Assembly: GCF_004792655.1 (NCBI RefSeq)
Contig: NZ_SRZC01000001.1
Coordinates: forward strand, 1 to 64,000
Direction of reading: 5' to 3'
From: Palleniella muris
GTDB lineage: Bacteria; Bacteroidota; Bacteroidia; Bacteroidales; Bacteroidaceae
Length of the DNA stretch: 64,000 nt
A program made the position numbers and the translations under genes. This document shows, one piece after another, positions 37,805 through 45,987 of this stretch. The notes beneath the pieces are model-generated. The model did not search any database. It was not told the DNA's origin and was given only the letters and a program-made list of their open reading frames with translations. Every line of letters begins with the position of its first letter. Position 1 is the first letter of the stretch.

Positions 37805-37836
37805 TTTGCATATATCAGAAATTTTCACGAAATTTG
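37805..37836 (+). promoter_or_regulatory. Probable promoter of argS
   Basis: TTTG (37805-37808) and GAAATTTG (37829-37836) are 20 bp apart; the -7 box lacks the consensus TA. The rest of the 37558-37926 spacer holds an AGCGTAAAA/TTTTACGCT inverted repeat near 37718 and 37771 and no gene. Confidence 0.5.
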
Positions 37837-37926
37837 CACACTTACATGTAATGTAAGGCTATGGCATGCCACTGACAACAACCTGTGACAGCCGAAATAA
37901 CTTGCAAAAAGAATATTACACTGAAT

Positions 37927-39711
37927 ATGAACATAGAAGAAAGAATACAGCAGGCAGCCATTGAAGCTGTCAAGACTTTGTACGGTGTAGAGCCGGAGAA
38001 GAAGAGCGTGCAACTGCAGAAGACACGCGCGGAATTTGAGGGAAACCTCACCCTTGTGGTGTTCCCTTTCGTGAAAATCGCAAAGAAAAAGCCTGAGGAG
38101 GTTGGCGAAGAGATTGGAAAAGAACTCGTTGAGCATAGCGGCATAGTGTCCGCCTACAACGTTGTGAAGGGTTTCCTCAACCTCTCTATTGCTGACAACG
38201 CATGGCGAGAGATGCTTGCAGCAATTAACGCCGATGAGCATTTCGGCGAGAAAAAGGCAACAGAGGAGAGTGACCTCGTGATGATAGAGTACTCTTCCCC
38301 TAACACAAACAAGCCTTTGCACCTCGGACATGTGCGCAACAACCTCCTCGGATGGTCACTGAGCCGTATCATGGAGGCTAACGGGCATAAGGTTGTGAAG
38401 ACGAACATCGTCAACGACCGTGGCATACATATCTGCAAGTCAATGCTCGCCTGGCAGAAGTACGGCAACGGCGAGACACCGGAGACAAGCGGAAAGAAGG
38501 GCGACCACCTCATCGGCGACTACTATGTGGCTTTCGACAAGCACTATCGCGAGGAGGTGAAGAAACTCATGGCGCAGGGCATGGATGAGGAAAAGGCGAA
38601 GCAGGAGACACCGCTGATTAAGGAAGCGCACGACATGCTTGTGAAATGGGAGAACAACGACCCTGAGGTTCGTGCCCTTTGGGCTCGCATGAACGAATGG
38701 GTTTATGCCGGATTCGATGAGACATACAAGATGATGGGTGTCGGATTCGACAAGATTTACTATGAGTCACAGACTTATCTCGAAGGCAAGGAGAAGGTTG
38801 AGGAAGGCTTGGAGAAGGGCATCTTCTACCGCCGTGACGACAATTCCGTATGGGCAAACCTTACAGAGGACGGTCTGGACGAGAAACTCCTGCTTAGAAG
38901 CGACGGCACATCGGTGTACATGACTCAGGACATCGGCACTGCAAAGCTGCGCTATCAGGACTACCCTATCGACAAGATGATTTATGTCGTAGGCAACGAG
39001 CAGAACTATCATTTCCAGGTTCTCTCACTCCTCCTTGACAAACTCGGCTTCAAATGGGGCAAGGACCTTGTGCATTTCTCTTACGGAATGGTGGAGCTGC
39101 CTAACGGAAAGATGAAGTCCCGTGAGGGAACTGTGGTCGATGCCGACGAACTTATGGCTGCTATGATTGAAGATGCACGCCGTACAAGTGACGAACTTGG
39201 CAAGAATGCTGACATGACAGAAGAGGAGAAGCAGGAGATTGCACGCATCGTGGGTCTCGGAGCTTTGAAGTATTTCATCCTGAAGGTCGACGCTCGCAAG
39301 AACATGCTCTTCAATCCTGAGGAGTCTATCGACTTCAACGGCAACACAGGTCCTTTCATCCAGTACACCTATGCACGTATCCGCTCTATCCTCCGCAAGG
39401 CTGCCGAGCAGGGCATCGAGGCTAAATGCACGGACATCGCATTGGCACAGAAGGAGGTTGACCTCATACAGAAAATCAACGAGTATGCCGCCGTGGTTGC
39501 TCAGGCAGGAACAGACTATTCTCCTTCCGGCATAGCAAGCTACTGCTACGAACTGACAAAGCAGTTCAACCAGTTCTACCACGACTACAGCATCCTCAAT
39601 GCTGACACAGACGAGCAGAAGCAGTTCCGCCTGCTCCTCGCACAGAACGTGGCAAAGACTATCAAGAATGGCATGGCTCTCCTCGGCATCGAGGTGCCTG
39701 AACGCATGTAA
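37927..39711 (+). CDS. argS: Arginyl-tRNA synthetase
   Basis: The 594-residue class Ia synthetase charges tRNA-Arg. Its Arg_N domain opens the protein (MNIEERIQQAAIEAVKTLYG). The HIGH motif is HLGH (132-135, in SSPNTNKPLHLGHVRNN). The KMSK-equivalent lies in PNGKMKSREGTVVDADEL and the DALR anticodon-binding domain is C-terminal. The ATG at 37927 is chosen over an upstream in-frame start that adds 14 unrelated residues. It is followed by the RNase H gene after 65 bp. Confidence 0.97.
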   Translation: MNIEERIQQAAIEAVKTLYGVEPEKKSVQLQKTRAEFEGNLTLVVFPFVKIAKKKPEEVGEEIGKELVEHSGIVSAYNVVKGFLNLSIADNAWREMLAAINADEHFGEKKATEESDLVMIEYSSPNTNKPLHLGHVRNNLLGWSLSRIMEANGHKVVKTNIVNDRGIHICKSMLAWQKYGNGETPETSGKKGDHLIGDYYVAFDKHYREEVKKLMAQGMDEEKAKQETPLIKEAHDMLVKWENNDPEVRALWARMNEWVYAGFDETYKMMGVGFDKIYYESQTYLEGKEKVEEGLEKGIFYRRDDNSVWANLTEDGLDEKLLLRSDGTSVYMTQDIGTAKLRYQDYPIDKMIYVVGNEQNYHFQVLSLLLDKLGFKWGKDLVHFSYGMVELPNGKMKSREGTVVDADELMAAMIEDARRTSDELGKNADMTEEEKQEIARIVGLGALKYFILKVDARKNMLFNPEESIDFNGNTGPFIQYTYARIRSILRKAAEQGIEAKCTDIALAQKEVDLIQKINEYAAVVAQAGTDYSPSGIASYCYELTKQFNQFYHDYSILNADTDEQKQFRLLLAQNVAKTIKNGMALLGIEVPERM

Positions 39712-39776
39712 CACTGTATCGGGAGGGTCATCACGACTCTCCCGATATGATATGCTTAAACAGCAAAACGCTGAAC

Positions 39777-40259
39777 ATGGACAAAATCTACAATCCACCT
39801 TCATGGCGAAACGACACAGTCCTTCCGCTGCCACCGGAGGTGAAAGCCAACGCATGGGCTGTCGACGCGGGCTGCTCAGGCAATCCCGGACCGATGGAGT
39901 ACCAGTGCGTTGACCTGCAGACAGGTGCCAGAATCTTTCACTACGGACCGCTGCAAGGCACAAACAACATCGGGGAGTTCCTTGCCATTGTCCACGCTCT
40001 CGCACTCATGGAACAGAAAGGGATGACCGGCAAGGTCATCTATTCCGACTCCGTAAATGCACAGCTGTGGGTCAAGAAGATGCAGTGCAAGACAAAACTC
40101 GAGCGCACTCCACAAACGGCAAAGGCTCATGAACTTGTCCAAAGGGCAGAGCTATGGCTGCGGACACACAGCTTCCGCGTGCCCATCCTCAAATGGGACA
40201 CCAAGGAATGGGGAGAAATACCTGCAGACTTCGGAAGGAAAAGCGGCTCGAAAAAGTAA
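39777..40259 (+). CDS. Ribonuclease H-like protein
   Basis: The 160-residue protein has an RNase H fold with the acidic positions Asp30 (AWAVDAGCSGNPGP), Glu67 (NNIGEFLAIVHAL), Asp91 (IYSDSVNAQLWVKK) and Asp151 (GEIPADFGRK). It should cut the RNA strand of RNA-DNA hybrids. It lacks the caulimovirus-like N-terminal domain found in many Bacteroidetes RNases H and the usual helix III basic protrusion is reduced. The ATG at 39777 gives MDKIYNPPSW; earlier starts look non-coding. Confidence 0.85.
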   Translation: MDKIYNPPSWRNDTVLPLPPEVKANAWAVDAGCSGNPGPMEYQCVDLQTGARIFHYGPLQGTNNIGEFLAIVHALALMEQKGMTGKVIYSDSVNAQLWVKKMQCKTKLERTPQTAKAHELVQRAELWLRTHSFRVPILKWDTKEWGEIPADFGRKSGSKK

Positions 40260-40380
40260 TGGCTGTGACTCAAGAAAGCAGTAACATCGGCTCAAACAAG
40301 CAATAACATAAAAGATAATGAATGGCATTCTCCAATGCCGGACATTATTTATATATAATACAACACACAATCAAAACATC

Positions 40381-42219
40381 ATGACAGACAAACTGGAGAT
40401 AAAGGAAGTCGCAGACATCGTGGTACGATTCTCGGGCGACTCGGGCGACGGCATGCAGCTTGCCGGCAACATCTTCTCTACGGTCTCAGCAACCGTAGGC
40501 AACGGCATTTCCACATTCCCTGACTATCCTGCTGACATCCGCGCACCGCAAGGTTCACTGACGGGTGTCTCCGGTTTCCAAGTGCATATCGGCGAGGGAG
40601 AGGTCTACACACCGGGCGACCTTTGCGACGTGCTCGTGGCAATGAACGCTGCCGCACTGAAGACTCAGTACAAGTATGCCAAGCCACAGGCGACAATCAT
40701 CATCGACACTGACTCCTTCGGCAAAAAAGACCTTGACAAGGCACAGTTCCTGACTGAGGACTACCTCGGAGAGATGGGCATCGACCCTGACCGTGTCATC
40801 GCCTGCCCTATAACAACAATGGTAAAGGACTGCCTTGCCGACTCCGGAATGGACAACAAGGCTATGCTTAAGTGCCGCAACATGTTCGCACTCGGACTGG
40901 TCTGCTGGCTCTTCAGCCGCGACCTTGACCTCGTTGCCAATTTCCTGAGGGAGAAATTCGCCAAGAAACCTGCCATTGCAGAAGCAAACATCAATGTCAT
41001 TCAGGCAGGATACGACTACGGACACAACACTCACTCCAACGCGACAAACGTCTACCGCATCGAGACAAAGGAGAAAGTGCCGGGACGATACATGGACATC
41101 ACAGGCAACAAAGCCACAGCATACGGATTCATTGCAGCAGCAGAGAAGGCGGGACTGAAACTGTATCTCGGCTCCTACCCTATCACTCCGGCAACGGATG
41201 TGCTTCACGAACTTGCAAAACACAAGTCACTTGGCGTAACAACGGTACAGTGCGAGGACGAGATTGCAGGCTGTGCGTCAGCGATAGGAGCATCATTCGC
41301 AGGAGCACTCGCCGTGACCTCCACCTCCGGACCCGGACTCTGCCTTAAGTCTGAGGCTATGAACCTTGCCGTGACAATGGAACTTCCACTTGTCATCCTT
41401 GATGTCCAGCGCGGCGGACCGGCAACGGGACTGCCTACAAAGTCCGAGCAGACCGACCTCCTGCAGGCTCTCTTCGGACGCAACGGCGAATCTCCGATGC
41501 CTGTCATCGCGGCAACATCACCGACAGACTGCTTCTATGCAGCTTACGACGCGGCAAAAATGGCATTGGAGCACATGACTCCTGTAATCCTCCTCACCGA
41601 CGCATACATCGCCAACGGCTCGGGAGCTTTCAAACTGCCTGACCTGAACGCCATGGAAGGCATTAACCCTCCTTACGTTCCTGAAGGACTGAAAGGTGAG
41701 TGGACTCCGTACATGCGTGCCGAGAACGGCACACGCTACTGGGCTGTACCGGGACGCGAGGGCTTCACACACATCCTCGGCGGACTGGAGAAGGACGACA
41801 AGACGGGCGCAATCTCCACAGACCCAGAGAACCACCACCTCATGACCATCAAACGCCAGGCTAAGATTGACAACATCAATGTGCCTGACCTCGAGGTGAT
41901 TGGCGACACAGAGGACGCAGAACTCCTCATCGTGGGCTTCGGCTCCACTTACGGCCATCTGCACGCGGCAATGGACGAGATGCGCGCAAAGGGCAAGAAA
42001 GTGGCAATGGCACAGTTCCGTTACATCAATCCTCTGCCAAAGAACACTGCCGAGGTGCTCATGAAATACCCTAAGGTGGTTGTTGCAGAGCAGAACATGG
42101 GACAGCTTGCAGGCTACCTCCGCATGAAGGTTGACGGCTTCGTTCCTGCACAGTACAACCAGGTAAAGGGACAACCTTTCATCGTAAACGAACTGGTAGA
42201 GGCTTTCGAGAAACTTTGA
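40381..42219 (+). CDS. korA: 2-oxoglutarate:ferredoxin oxidoreductase, alpha (gamma-alpha fused) subunit
   Basis: The 612-residue subunit works with KorB to interconvert 2-oxoglutarate and succinyl-CoA using ferredoxin. The N-terminal gamma domain has VVRFSGDSGDGMQLAGNIF and DIRAPQGSLTGVSGFQVHIG. The alpha part begins near residue 225 (ITGNKATAYGFIAAAEKAGLKLYLGSYPITPATDVLHEL) and includes CLKSEAMNLAVTMELPLVILDVQRGGPATGLPTKSEQTDL. The ATG at 40381 follows a weak start at 40318 that adds non-homologous residues. The fused layout is standard in Bacteroidetes. An anaerobic, partly reductive TCA route is implied. Confidence 0.95.
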   Translation: MTDKLEIKEVADIVVRFSGDSGDGMQLAGNIFSTVSATVGNGISTFPDYPADIRAPQGSLTGVSGFQVHIGEGEVYTPGDLCDVLVAMNAAALKTQYKYAKPQATIIIDTDSFGKKDLDKAQFLTEDYLGEMGIDPDRVIACPITTMVKDCLADSGMDNKAMLKCRNMFALGLVCWLFSRDLDLVANFLREKFAKKPAIAEANINVIQAGYDYGHNTHSNATNVYRIETKEKVPGRYMDITGNKATAYGFIAAAEKAGLKLYLGSYPITPATDVLHELAKHKSLGVTTVQCEDEIAGCASAIGASFAGALAVTSTSGPGLCLKSEAMNLAVTMELPLVILDVQRGGPATGLPTKSEQTDLLQALFGRNGESPMPVIAATSPTDCFYAAYDAAKMALEHMTPVILLTDAYIANGSGAFKLPDLNAMEGINPPYVPEGLKGEWTPYMRAENGTRYWAVPGREGFTHILGGLEKDDKTGAISTDPENHHLMTIKRQAKIDNINVPDLEVIGDTEDAELLIVGFGSTYGHLHAAMDEMRAKGKKVAMAQFRYINPLPKNTAEVLMKYPKVVVAEQNMGQLAGYLRMKVDGFVPAQYNQVKGQPFIVNELVEAFEKL

Positions 42220-42305
42220 TTACAAGATCCGGAAACAGACTGCAAAGCTGAAAGAAAGAAGAAACGGTTTACAGAACACAGAAAAACAAAAACAAAAGAA
42301 TAACT

Positions 42306-43310
42306 ATGGCATTCACAGCTACAGAATATAAGAAAGGACAACCACGCTGGTGTCCGGGATGCGGCGACCACTTCTTCCTCGCATCTCTCCACAAAGCCAT
42401 GGCGGAAATAGGCACAGAGCCATGGAACACTGCCGTAATCTCCGGTATCGGATGTTCTTCCCGACTGCCTCACTACATGGCAACCTACGGCATGAACACC
42501 ATCCACGGACGCGCCGCAGCCATCGCCACAGGATGCAAAGTGGCAAACCCTGACCTCACAGTATGGCAGATTTCCGGCGACGGCGACGGTCTCGCTATCG
42601 GCGGCAACCATTTCATCCATGCCAACCGACGCAACATCAACCTCAACATCGTGCTCCTCAACAACCGCATCTATGGTCTGACAAAGGGACAGTACTCACC
42701 TACTTCGCCACGTGGCTTCGTCTCCAAGTCATCACCTTACGGCACTGTGGAAGAACCGTTCTACCCTGCCGAACTGTGCTTCGGCGCACGCGGTCATTTC
42801 TTTGCACGCACCGTGGCAACCGACGGAGCGCACACGGTGGAGATGCTGAAGGCTGCCAACGCTCACAAAGGCACGAGTGTGACGGAGGTTCTGCAGAACT
42901 GTGTCATCTTCAACGACGGCACACACGCAAGCGTATATAACAAGGAGGGACGCGCAAAGAACGCTATCTACCTCGAGCACGGCAAACCTATGCTCTTCGG
43001 TGAAAACCTTGAATACGGCATAATGCAGGAGGGCTTCGGACTGAAGGTAGTGAAAATCGGCGAGAACGGCATAACAGAGAACGATGTCCTCGTACATGAC
43101 GCTCACTGCGCCGATAACACTCTCCACACAAAGCTCGCCCTCATGGGCAACGGCGACGGATTCCCTGTCGCCCTCGGTGTCATCCGCGATGTCGAGGCTC
43201 CTACTTATGACGATGCCGTAACAGCACAGATTGAGGAGGTGAAGGCTGCGAAGAAATACCACAATTTCGCAGAATTGCTTGAAACAAACGACATTTGGAC
43301 AGTAAAATAA
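42306..43310 (+). CDS. korB: 2-oxoglutarate:ferredoxin oxidoreductase, beta subunit
   Basis: The 334-residue TPP-binding subunit contains RWCPGCGDHFFLASLHKAM (cysteines that help bind a 4Fe-4S cluster in this family), SSRLPHYMATYGMNTIHGRAAAIATG, and the TPP-Mg motif GDGDGLAIGGNHFIHANRRNINLNIVLLNNRIYGLTKGQ. It follows korA by 86 bp in the same direction, and both together form the enzyme. The long palindromic-repeat region begins just after its stop. Confidence 0.96.
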   Translation: MAFTATEYKKGQPRWCPGCGDHFFLASLHKAMAEIGTEPWNTAVISGIGCSSRLPHYMATYGMNTIHGRAAAIATGCKVANPDLTVWQISGDGDGLAIGGNHFIHANRRNINLNIVLLNNRIYGLTKGQYSPTSPRGFVSKSSPYGTVEEPFYPAELCFGARGHFFARTVATDGAHTVEMLKAANAHKGTSVTEVLQNCVIFNDGTHASVYNKEGRAKNAIYLEHGKPMLFGENLEYGIMQEGFGLKVVKIGENGITENDVLVHDAHCADNTLHTKLALMGNGDGFPVALGVIRDVEAPTYDDAVTAQIEEVKAAKKYHNFAELLETNDIWTVK

Positions 43311-43538
43311 GCGACTGTTCTGAATTATTTTTATTATTGGTTTCGTACGGTAAACACACAATGTATCTATCATCGTGGCACACAAATGCCAGGACACCTC
43401 TATGCGGAGAACTGCATCTGTGGTGACAATACGGTATTTTTGCCTTACATCTGACAAGGTTTAGCTGTGCAGGGAACCGCATTAGCGGTTTAATACGGTA
43501 GCTTTGCATTGACGTCTGACAAGATGTATCTGTGCGAG

Positions 43539-43697
43539 GAACCGCGTTAGCGGTGACAATAAAGTAGCCGTGGGTCGTACCCACGGAATACAGTAACACT
43601 CTGTGCGCGACCGATTTATCGGTCGTTGTTTGGTGTCTGCCATACAATCCGTGGGTTACGACCCACGGCTACTTTATTGTCACCGCTAACGCGGTTC
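43539..43697. repeat. 48-bp near-perfect inverted repeat (cruciform)
   Basis: The left arm 43539-43586 and right arm 43649-43697 are reverse complements with a single extra base. Each arm is built of two smaller palindromes: GAACCGC...GCGGT and CCGTGGGT...ACCCACGG. The 62-nt centre holds another hairpin, CGACCGAT/ATCGGTCG (near 43608-43625). Confidence 0.88.
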
Positions 43698-43868
43698 TTT
43701 TACACAGAGTTCTTACGCAGGATGCAAAGGTAAAGCTACTTTACTATCACCGCTAACGCGGTTCTTTTGCACAGAGTTCTTACGCAGAATGCTAAGGTAA
43801 AGCTACTTTACTATCACCGCTAACGCGGTTCTATTGCACAGAGTTCTCCGGAGGAATACGAAGGAAAA
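43668..43868 (+). repeat. Three tandem copies of a 67-bp unit
   Basis: Units start at 43668, 43735 and 43802 with GCTACTTTA and each contains CACCGCTAACGCGGTTCT followed by CACAGAGTTCT. The first two are nearly identical; the third diverges at its end. There are no unique spacers, so this is not a CRISPR array. Confidence 0.9.
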
Positions 43869-44020
43869 CCTACAGGCTCGTCACCACTAACGCCGTTCGC
43901 AAGACAACCACCTTTGAAAAAACTCATAAGATAATGATATACAAGAGCTTTACTGATTGTCATTGTGTTTCACTGACACCAAATATATTTTTACACCAAA
44001 AGACTATATTAAAAATAATT

Positions 44021-45394
44021 ATGTACAGGAACTTAATGTACAGAAAACTTATCACTGTGCTGTTGTCTGCCGTGGCTCTCGTCACGACAGCAACGGCACA
44101 GTCGCGTTATACGCCGGAGGCACAGCGGCTGCGCGACTCTATCCTGAGCGTAATCACAGGCTCGGAAGCCGTGGACAAAGCGCATAAAGTGCTGAACCTG
44201 AAAGACTTCAAAGGCAACTTCAACCGCGCCATGCGCAAGGCGGAGAAGATGGGCGGAGCACGCATCATCGTACCGAAGGGCGAATGGTGGAGCAACGGAC
44301 CTATAAATTTCGTGTCTAATGTGACACTGGAACTGCAGGAGGGAGCCACCATAAAGTTCAATCCTGACCCGGCTCTGTACCCTCAGGTACTGACATCATG
44401 GGAGGGAACGATGCTCTACAACATCTCCCCGTTCATCTATGCAAAGGACTTGCACGACATAGCAATCGTGGGAAAAGGCACTATCGACGGCAACGCCATG
44501 AGCACTTTCGCCACATGGAGACCACTGCAGCGTGAGGGACGCAACAAGTCTCGCGACATGAACCACCGCGAAGTGCCTGTCAGTGAGCGTCGCTTCACCA
44601 TGGACGACCACCTGCGCCCGCCGATGATTCAGTTCTTCGACTGCAAGAACATCACCGTGGAAGGAGTGTTCATCACCAACTCTCCCTTCTGGTGCCTGCA
44701 CCTTCTGCGCTCCGAGAACATAATCTGCCGCGGCATACGCTACGACGCGAAGCTCGTGAACAATGACGGAATAGACCCGGAATACACTCGCAACCTGCTC
44801 ATCGAGGACATACATTTCAACAACGGTGACGACAATGTGGCAATCAAGGCGGGACGCGACAACGACGGATGGGCGAACTCCGCCACGCCATCGGAGAACA
44901 TCATCATCCGCAACTGCCATTTCAAGGGGCTGCACGCCGTAGTCCTCGGCTCGGAAATGTCGGCAGGAGTGCGGAATGTCTTTGTCGAAGACTGCGACTA
45001 TTCGGGCTACTGCAAGCGCGGAATATACATAAAGACCAACCCTGACCGTGGCGGATACGTGCGCAACCTCTTTGTACGGAACTGCAAGTTTGACACGGTG
45101 GAGGACCTTTTCTTCATCACCACACAGTATGCCGGAGAGGGAAAGGACTCGGCATATCCGTCGGAAATCGACAACATCAGTATCGACGGACTCTCCTGCA
45201 ACCGTGCGACGGCGGCGGCACTTGTGGTGCAGGGCACAGAAAGGAAGCCTGTCACAGGTGTCTCGCTCAGGAACATCGAAGTCGGAGAAACCAAGAACGC
45301 CATCAGCTTTGACAACTGTGAGCCGGTACTCATGCAGAATGTGCACATCGGAGGACATGCCGGAACACCGTCACAGGCTGGTGCTGGCAAGTAA
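44021..45394 (+). CDS. Exported GH28 family glycoside hydrolase (polygalacturonase-like)
   Basis: The 457-residue protein has a signal peptide (MYRKLITVLLSAVALVTTATAQ) and a right-handed beta-helix. The catalytic segments of GH28 are recognisable: NNDGIDPEYT (Asn-Asp of the NTD motif), GDDNVAIKAG (the Asp pair), GLHAVVLGSEMSAG (the His of GHG) and RGIYIKT (the RIK position). It should hydrolyse alpha-galacturonosyl or related links in pectin. The start at 44021 is preferred to 43934, which runs through element 1. A second ATG at 44036 also fits. It is one gene away from the SusC/SusD pair and may be its enzyme partner. Confidence 0.9.
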   Translation: MYRNLMYRKLITVLLSAVALVTTATAQSRYTPEAQRLRDSILSVITGSEAVDKAHKVLNLKDFKGNFNRAMRKAEKMGGARIIVPKGEWWSNGPINFVSNVTLELQEGATIKFNPDPALYPQVLTSWEGTMLYNISPFIYAKDLHDIAIVGKGTIDGNAMSTFATWRPLQREGRNKSRDMNHREVPVSERRFTMDDHLRPPMIQFFDCKNITVEGVFITNSPFWCLHLLRSENIICRGIRYDAKLVNNDGIDPEYTRNLLIEDIHFNNGDDNVAIKAGRDNDGWANSATPSENIIIRNCHFKGLHAVVLGSEMSAGVRNVFVEDCDYSGYCKRGIYIKTNPDRGGYVRNLFVRNCKFDTVEDLFFITTQYAGEGKDSAYPSEIDNISIDGLSCNRATAAALVVQGTERKPVTGVSLRNIEVGETKNAISFDNCEPVLMQNVHIGGHAGTPSQAGAGK

Positions 45395-45987
45395 TATATA
45401 TAATAGGTGTCCGGCAAAAGCAACTACTCTGCGAAAAAAAACAAGCAATTGAGCGAAAACCCAAGCGAGCAAGCACCGCCCGGCGGTGCGCCAACAGGAG
45501 AACATTATTCGCTGAATGGCTGCCGGCAAAAAACGGTATGGTAAACATGTCAAAGAACACTTGCCTCATTGAAAGGCGTTGCAAAGGTACAACATTTCAC
45601 AAGCGATTCCAAATTCTATAGGGGTATCAATGGGGGTATGCCATACAAACCGTAACAGTTCATGTCGTACACCAAGACAATAACAAACTATCATTACAAG
45701 GAAAAAAAGATCTATTTCTATTGGTGTCCGGTAAAACGCAAACACATCTCTGATTGTGTACGCAATGTCCGGATGTTTCTGTGCAGAGAACCGCATCAGC
45801 GGTGAAAACATAGTAGATTCACCTTTGCACCGGATAAGATGCGACTGTGTACGGGAACCGCGTTAGCGGTTCCCAAGGCAAGCCCATTTTGAAGAAAAAC
45901 CTGATAAGATGGCGATATATAAGAACTTTACTGATTGTCATTGTTTTTTACCGGACCAATAATTAATTTCAGAATAACACATACATC
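45395..45987. other. Spacer with MITE-like element 2 and a dispersed repeat
   Basis: No gene is visible. GGTGTCCGGCAAAA lies at 45406-45419. A 22-nt sequence shared with the purL upstream spacer lies at 45594-45615, followed by G4 TATC and ATGGGGGTA. Element 2 itself spans about 45723-45957: GGTGTCCGGTAAAA at the left end, TTTTTTACCGGACC at the right, and inside two GAACCGC palindromes (45787-45803 and 45853-45873). Confidence 0.65.
45723..45957. mobile_element. MITE-like element 2 with short terminal inverted repeats
   Basis: The 235-bp stretch begins GGTGTCCGGTAAAA and ends TTTTTTACCGGACC, which are inverted repeats apart from the final positions. It has no coding capacity. Its last 54 bp match 43926-43980 upstream of the GH28 gene, with the shared core TTTACTGATTGTCATTGT. 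The exact inverted repeat TTTTACCGGACACC recurs alone at 47934-47947, so the MATE gene lies between matching ends. Confidence 0.6.

Larger units (their letters stand above)
43311..44020. other. Palindromic repeat region between korB and the GH28 gene (MITE-like element 1)
   Basis: No gene is visible. The region contains many copies of a GAACCGC-GTTA-GCGGTTC palindrome (43474, 43539, 43681, 43749, 43815 and weaker ones near 43393 and 43881). It also has a 48-bp inverted repeat, a 3 x 67-bp tandem array, and a right edge (43926-43980) that recurs at 45904-45957. The left edge near 43339 (TTGGTTTCGTACGGTAAAC) resembles the left end of element 2 at 45723. The whole looks like a non-autonomous mobile element or its decayed remains. 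Confidence 0.65.

Noticed and set aside
39025-40005. Minus-strand open frame of 326 codons across argS and the RNase H gene
   Set aside because: It spans two real genes on the other strand and has no domain; it is a codon-bias artefact.
43311-43900. Short repeats that could be read as a CRISPR array
   Set aside because: The 67-bp units are contiguous with no unique spacers, the core repeat is a palindrome, and no cas gene is in the window.
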